A stretch of 64,000 bases of DNA from Sycobia sp. Sy_11 (Eukaryota > Arthropoda > Insecta > Hymenoptera > Epichrysomallidae), in NCBI GenBank assembly GCA_018907035.1, contig JACCIC010000200.1, positions 682,001 through 746,000 of the forward strand, given 5' to 3'. Below the pieces are notes generated by a model that was not told the DNA's origin, made no database searches, and saw only the letters and a program-made list of their open reading frames with translations. Shown in pieces: positions 58,390 through 64,000 of this stretch (the stretch's first letter is position 1; every line of letters starts with the position of its first letter). A program made the translations under genes and the position numbers.

Positions 58390-60406
58390 GAAAAATAATC
58401 AAAAATTTAATCTTGGGGTCCCTCTGAAGCATCGGCCTGAAGTCCTCACTATTTTTTTTGAAAATTTGCATACTTATATTTTTTGAAGCGCAGATTATTA
58501 ATATCATAATAACGTTAAATCAAACTAAAATATGTATTCCCAAATCCATGAAAACTCCATAAAAATCATAGTTTGCTGAATTTATTTTAGAAAATGAAGA
58601 AAGTTACAAAAACATATAAAACCAAAATCATAGAACTCATTAAAATATATATTTTTTTGTTCTATATAATTTTTCGATACAAACTATATATTTTTGAAGA
58701 AAAATTCAACATTTCCGTCTCAGGATACCCGACAACAATTCTATGATTATACGAAATATAAATACATTCGAATACATTTTTCTTGAGAAATGCTGGTTGT
58801 AGAAATTCAGCCCATAATACAAAAAATGTATTTTGATAAGATTTACAACTTTTTTTTGAAATACTTTTTGTAAATTTAAGTAAGCTGAAACAAAATTTGA
58901 TCATTTTGAATAAACAAATTTCTTCATATTATAAGAATGAAAAAGTTGTTTAATATAAACACCTGTTTTTCATTGTGAAAAATGTATATTTAAATGTATC
59001 AACTGATTTAGTTGAAACGATATTTTTTAATTTAAAAAAAAATTATTATTTGTTTAAAAAGAATTTATTTAAATTGCCTAAATCAATTTCATTTTCAAAA
59101 AAACATTAAATTTCATTTCATAAGCATATCATGAATTTTCATATCTGGTTAGTTAAAAATAAAAATGTTTCCAAAATTTTTTGATCAGATGTATCCAAGT
59201 TTTTCATCGCAATTCCGATATTAACGCATGACTCTAACGGTTACTACCTTTATAAAGAGATTCTTAACCTTTATAATTATATATGTAAAGTTTGAACGGC
59301 AGAGATTTTGCGTTTCAAATTAAGTTACGTTGCGCTGCCTACAATACTAATATCATATTGTGTGTATACTTATGTATATTATATAATACATAAGAAAAAT
59401 GTAAATATAATTATGCTTTATTGCAATATATTATATATCATACGTTTACATAGTTGTAGATTATGAAAATGACGGTCTAATAAGTTAAAATACTACAGTT
59501 CAATTTTATATTTTGTTTAAATTATACAAAATTAAAATTTTTTGTTTTTAAATATTTCTTTAAAGCAAATAAATATTTTTCAAAATAAGAACCAAATATC
59601 TTAAAACAAAATTTTATTTTTCATACATCAAAGAATATTTACTGTATCTAAATAAACATTTCAGTATTTCAAACATATAAATTACTTAATTTCAATAAAT
59701 AGTCTACTAATGGTATATGTATAAACCATTTGTTTAATTTAGAAAATTTGTATTTAAATGTACTAAATTTAAAACTAAAGAAAATCTGCATCGAATCTAA
59801 ATGTAATACAATCTATCAATTTCTTTATTAATTGAAAATTATAAAAAGAAATTAGATGTCTGCATCAGTTATTTCAACATAATGCTTATTATGTTTAAGA
59901 ATATGCCCGAAAAATCCATCACTTTTCACTAATGTACACCTTAATAGAAACAGAATTAATTGAACGCGTTCTTTGTCTGAAGTATATAATTAGAAATCTT
60001 CTATCTTGCAAATACTTAGAACTAAAAAAATGTATATTTGAAGGTCTAATTGATATAACTATATATTTATATATTTTGAACGGTTGACTTTGTTTTGTCT
60101 TCTTTCATACTTATATAATATTTAATGTATTATATTTAATTCGTAATTTCTTTTGTTTAACAAAAACAATTATATTGCAACAAAATCACTTTGATAAAGT
60201 TAACTTAACATTGAGATAATAAGAACGACCTTTATCAGCAATTTATTTGCATTTACAAATTGAATAGATCTAGACATATCTGCTAATTGTAGACTGAACT
60301 TTTTTCAAAACGTTTTTCAAAAATTATGATATTTGATTGCTTTTCATATTTTTGGAGCATGCTATAGGTATAATCATATTTGACATATACCAATCTTATA
60401 TATAGG

Positions 60407-60410
<4 letters not shown>
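58390..60410. other. AT-rich non-coding DNA
   Basis: No gene or element ends recognised. Confidence 0.6.
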
Positions 60411-60411
<1 letters not shown>

Positions 60412-60460
<49 letters not shown>

Positions 60461-60560
60461 AAACTGAAGAAACCCCCAAGAGGATTAATAGGGATTGGAG
60501 TAGCCGATACGAATGGGACCTGCATACAGTATGTGGGCACGTTCACCCGATACCTCACCT

Positions 60561-60606
<46 letters not shown>

Positions 60607-60615
60607 TCTCTCTTA
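60412..60615. repeat. Facing (GA)n and (CT)n tracts
   Basis: (GA)n at 60415-60457 and (CT)n at 60563-60613 enclose about 105 bases and could pair as a hairpin. Confidence 0.85.
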
Positions 60616-60817
60616 CTCTTTCTAAACTGTCCAACCACAGGTATCCACACATTGTAGGGGGCTTAACTTAACAATCTATACGATCAGTGCAGTAGTTTCG
60701 GCGTCTATAAAGAATATACATACATACATCTACTCATTATATATTTATGAACTAATAAATATTAATAATATTTGTACGTTTTCTTTACATATATAAAAAT
60801 TTGTATGGTAATATGTA

Positions 60818-60905
60818 TATCATATCATATCATATCATAACATATCATACTTCATATCATATCATATCATATCATGCTAGTCATCATATCATATCATATC
60901 ATACT
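60818..60905. repeat. (ATATC)n-type pentanucleotide repeat
   Basis: CATAT/ATCAT pentamers repeat with interruptions at the outer edge of the left arm. Confidence 0.85.
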
Positions 60906-61326
60906 AATTTATAAAGACAAAGCGTGTTTTTGTTTGTACGCGATAACCGAAAAAACTACTGAACCGATTGTTCTGAAATTGGACATATAGATTCTATATT
61001 ATCTTGGGAAGGACATAGGATATATTATTTCTTGAAAATCATTTTACTTTTAACAATAAATTAAGTTAACAGTTTTAGTGGTCAGTTTCACCAGCGGCCA
61101 CTAGGTGGCGTCTTGAATCACGAACATCAATTCAAAGTAGTCCGCTTAAAGTATTAATACCAGGCCAGTTCAAACGAATGTTAATATCCAACTTTGGGAT
61201 TCGTATCCTAAAGAAGGTGTGACGTTAGTCGGTATTACCTTTTTTGTTCTTCAGGTTAATCTGACATAACTCTCACACCTTATGGATATCATTTGATTTT
61301 TGTAAATTTAATTTTCTTTTACATGG

Positions 61327-61391
<65 letters not shown>

Positions 61392-61689
61392 TCTATATCT
61401 CTCTCTCCTTCTCTTACAAAATGGTTCTGTATGCCAAATCATACTGAATATAGTTTGTGACGACAAACTATATTTTTATTTTTATACATTCTATTAACTG
61501 CAGAATTGTGTCAAGAGACTATGTTTTTTTAGTTCGAACAAAAGAAATGATGGCAAAATAGGGTTATTTATCAACAACCTCGAAACTATGGGTATATAAA
61601 TAAAAAAAATATCGTCACTTCTGCATAAAAAGGCAACATCCATCGCCTATTTAAAAAATATGCTATGCGAAGTGTCTCGAGACAATGTT

Positions 61690-62290
61690 TTCGGAGAATA
61701 TCATGTTCGGACTATAGGAAATGTCTCGGGAGGAGTATTATAGGGAGTTTTGTGTTGGAGAGGTAGAATGCAATATCCAGGTATCCCGGGACGACACTTA
61801 CTGGGGGTATGCGTGTTCGAATGATAGAATACGAATCTTTTCATAGAAGTCGTACTGACATACCTGGATTTTGTTTGCCACCAATTATACACGAAATTCC
61901 CCTTAAAAGTCGTTCAAGCACATCTGGAAATCACATTCTATCATCCGAACACGAAACTCCCCGTAGAAGTTGTCTCGGCATACCTAAACATCGTTTCCTA
62001 CCAACTAAACACGACAGTCCCAGTACAATTCGTCCCGAGAAAGCTAGCATCACTTCCTAACGACTAAACATAATACTAACCGTATAAGTCGTCCGGAAAG
62101 ATCTAGATATCGTATTTTACCGTCCCAATACAAATCTTTCCATAGTAGTTGATTTCCTCATATCTGGACATCGTTTTCTATTAACTAAATACAATATTTC
62201 CCGTAGAAATCGCTCAGAAACACCTGGACATCCCATTCTATCATCCGAACACCAACTGCCTATAGAAATAGTATTGAGGCAATGGGATAT
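61690..62290 (+). repeat. 60 bp satellite in both orientations, about ten units
   Basis: The first ~120 bases (61690-61810) are in minus orientation. From about 61825 the units are plus (CATAGAAGTCGTACTGACAT, CTGGAAATCACATTCTATCA, CACGAAACTCCCCGTAGAAG). They are more diverged than 56490-57378. Confidence 0.8.
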
Positions 62291-62345
62291 CGTAATCAAT
62301 CGCCCGCACACGCCAATACAATATTTATCAGCAGAAACCGTATTT

Positions 62346-62347
<2 letters not shown>

Positions 62348-62393
<46 letters not shown>
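62348..62393. repeat. (TA)n microsatellite
   Basis: Uninterrupted TA dinucleotides between satellite and right arm. Confidence 0.95.
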
Positions 62394-62397
<4 letters not shown>

Positions 62398-63198
62398 GTA
62401 TAATATAGTATACGTACAATACATATATATATTTTATATTTCCGTTTTTTTTCTCAATTAAATACCGTGAATATTTTCGTAGTGATGCCAACTGAAATTC
62501 AAGCAAAATGTGATACGCGCAAAGCATATTTTTTAAGCAGACGATGGATATTGCCTTTTTATGTAGAAGTGACGATATATTTTATTTATATCTACATAGT
62601 TCCGACGTTGGTGGTAAAGAACCCTAATTTTGACATCATTTCTTTTGTTTGAACTAAAAAAAAAACAAAGTCTCTTGTCACAATTCTGAAGTTAATAGAA
62701 TGTATAAAAATAAAAATATAATTTGTCGTCATAAACTGTATTCAGTATGATTTGGCATACAGAATCATTTTATAGGAGAAGGAGAAAGACAGAGAGATAG
62801 AGACAGAAAGAGAAAGAGAGAGAGAGCGAGAGAGAGAGAGAGAGAGAGAGAGAGTGAGAGAGAGAGAGAGAGAAATTTTCCCACGTGAGAGAAAATAACA
62901 TTTACAAAAATCAAAAGATATCCATAAGGTGTGAGAGTAATCTCAGATTAACCTGAAGAACAAACAAGGTAAGACGCCACCTAGTGGCCGCTGGTGAAAC
63001 TGATTGTTAAAACTTTTAACTTAATTTATTGATGAACGTAAAATTATTTTCAATAAAAAACATAGTCTATGTCCTTCCCAAGATAATATAGAATCTATAT
63101 GTCAAATTTCAGCACAATCGGTTCAGTAGTTTTTTCGGTTATCGTGTACAAACAAAAACACGCTTTGTCTTTATAAATTAGTATAATATGATATGATA

Positions 63199-63199
<1 letters not shown>

Positions 63200-63237
<38 letters not shown>

Positions 63238-63482
63238 CATATAAATACAACACACGCACACGCACACACACACATACACACACACCACACGCACACGCAC
63301 ACACACACACATACACCCACACACCACACACACACCACACACACACACCCACACACACACACACCACACACCATACACACACACACACACACACACACCA
63401 CACACCACACAGACAGAATAAATTCTGATCACGTTTGAATTCGGTCCAAACATGCCGAAATAGAGAAAAGAATTAGTCGCGC

Positions 63483-63533
<51 letters not shown>
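63200..63533. repeat. (TA)n, (CA)n and (TA)n microsatellite cluster
   Basis: (TA)n at 63200-63233, a ~165 bp CA-rich array at 63247-63413 with CCACA variants, and (TA)n at 63487-63533. The long frames across it are low-complexity Cys/Val or Thr/His repeats, not proteins. Confidence 0.95.
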
Positions 63534-63536
<3 letters not shown>

Positions 63537-63539
63537 GAC

Positions 63540-64000
63540 GTATGTACGCGCAGTTCTTTTCTCTTTTACTCGGTCCCTCACTTCGCGTACTTCCCCTCTT
63601 CGGCATCGTGCCTGCCTGCGACCTTTGCCCCTCCCCTTAACAGCAGCCTTTACACGCGCCCGTTGTTTCTCCTTCTTTGCTTTGATGTGTTAATTATATT
63701 ATATATAAAATATCCGAATAGCTATTTAGACATTTTTCAGCAGTGCGCTACATTTATCTATAGTTGAGATTGCAGACGGACATTGTTCGTGATTTTGCCG
63801 CAAAATCTGGCACTGTCACGGAATCAACATCGCCTATGTCTCTGGCAATCTCTGCTCATCTCTGCTATAAGTATTTAATTTCATCTGTATTTATTGCATA
63901 CTCATAAATATTTAGGTATTTCTTTTATTTATTTCTTTTAATTTAATTGAAACATTGATGAATAAAATTACCTGAAAAATTAATCAAAATTTATCTTTTA
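63540..64000. other. Unclassified right edge
   Basis: A pyrimidine-rich, GC-richer segment (63545-63680) is followed by AT-rich sequence. No motif recognised. Confidence 0.5.

Larger units (their letters stand above)
60905..63190. mobile_element. Composite inverted-repeat element enclosing satellite DNA
   Basis: The left arm (60905-61670) and right arm (62515-63185) are inverted copies. They share TACTAATTTATAAAGACAAA, GTTTTTGTTTGTACGCGATA (variant GTGTACA on the right), CACTAGGTGGCGTCTT, an outer (CT)n or (GA)n block and TTTTTAGTTCGAACAAAAGA (right arm TTTTTTAGTTCAAACAAAAG read inverted). The phrase ACTACTGAACCGATTG with a downstream GGGAAGGACATA is common in several insect repeat families, possibly Helitron-related. 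The interior holds the 60 bp satellite and a (TA)n. No transposase was seen. Confidence 0.75.

Noticed and set aside
63095..63606. Long Cys/Val-rich and Tyr/Ile-rich frames.
   Set aside because: They are translations of (CA)n and (TA)n microsatellites.

Overview
This window reads as AT-rich insect nuclear DNA, probably from an ant or another hymenopteran. That placement is an inference from the gene content, the transposon families and the abundance of (TA)n and (GA)n arrays, not from a marker. It contains one recognisable cellular gene, four coding exons on the + strand of a testican/SPOCK-type proteoglycan core protein (the insect orthologue is Cow, Carrier of Wingless). The exons are at 19432-19577 (Kazal domain), 28642-28793, 39912-40128 and 40871-41030 (EF-hand domain). 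Splice phases agree across all four. The second intron uses a GC donor (AAG|GCAAGT). The signal-peptide exon and the thyroglobulin-type exon were not found and may lie outside the window.

Almost everything else is transposon wreckage inside or around these introns. 1-3900: a decayed Polinton/Maverick (integrase C-terminus, conserved small ORFs, capsid-like protein, adenain-like protease). 7.1-12.4 kb: a gag zinc-knuckle scrap, then a minus-strand Copia element with its LTR, broken up by a plus-strand BEL/Pao fragment and a minus-strand mariner. 13.4-13.8 kb: a ~100 bp tandem repeat. 14788-19351: a mariner with both terminal repeats and its TA duplication, split by Penelope-like and LINE sequence. 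20.3-21.0 kb: a 76 bp tandem repeat and a piggyBac-type MITE. 22839-25920: a Ty3/Gypsy element with two 384 bp LTRs whose protease-RT-RNaseH region is deleted. 26.2-26.9 kb: a mariner remnant. 28933-31249: a long-arm foldback element. 32495-33682 and 38282-39439: two mariners of one family in opposite orientation. 36859-38210: a GC-rich minus-strand LTR element.

44.4-46.4 kb: a Penelope-like element with an uninterrupted RT/GIY-YIG ORF between ~475 bp inverted arms that carry hammerhead-like motifs. 47.35-49.3 kb: a Polinton polymerase scrap and a GC-rich Gypsy pol fragment that has captured a 287 bp piece of that same Penelope-like copy. 49.67-50.1 kb: a palindromic MITE. 54773-55990: a nearly complete mariner that has lost two catalytic aspartates. 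56490-57378: a 60 bp satellite abutting a truncated mariner. 60.9-63.2 kb: a large inverted repeat enclosing more of that satellite.

No tRNA, rRNA or CRISPR was recognised. The most informative items are the GC-AG intron, the Penelope-like hairpin and its chimera with Gypsy, the satellite with open reading frames, and the foldback element. No new functional system can be claimed from sequence alone.
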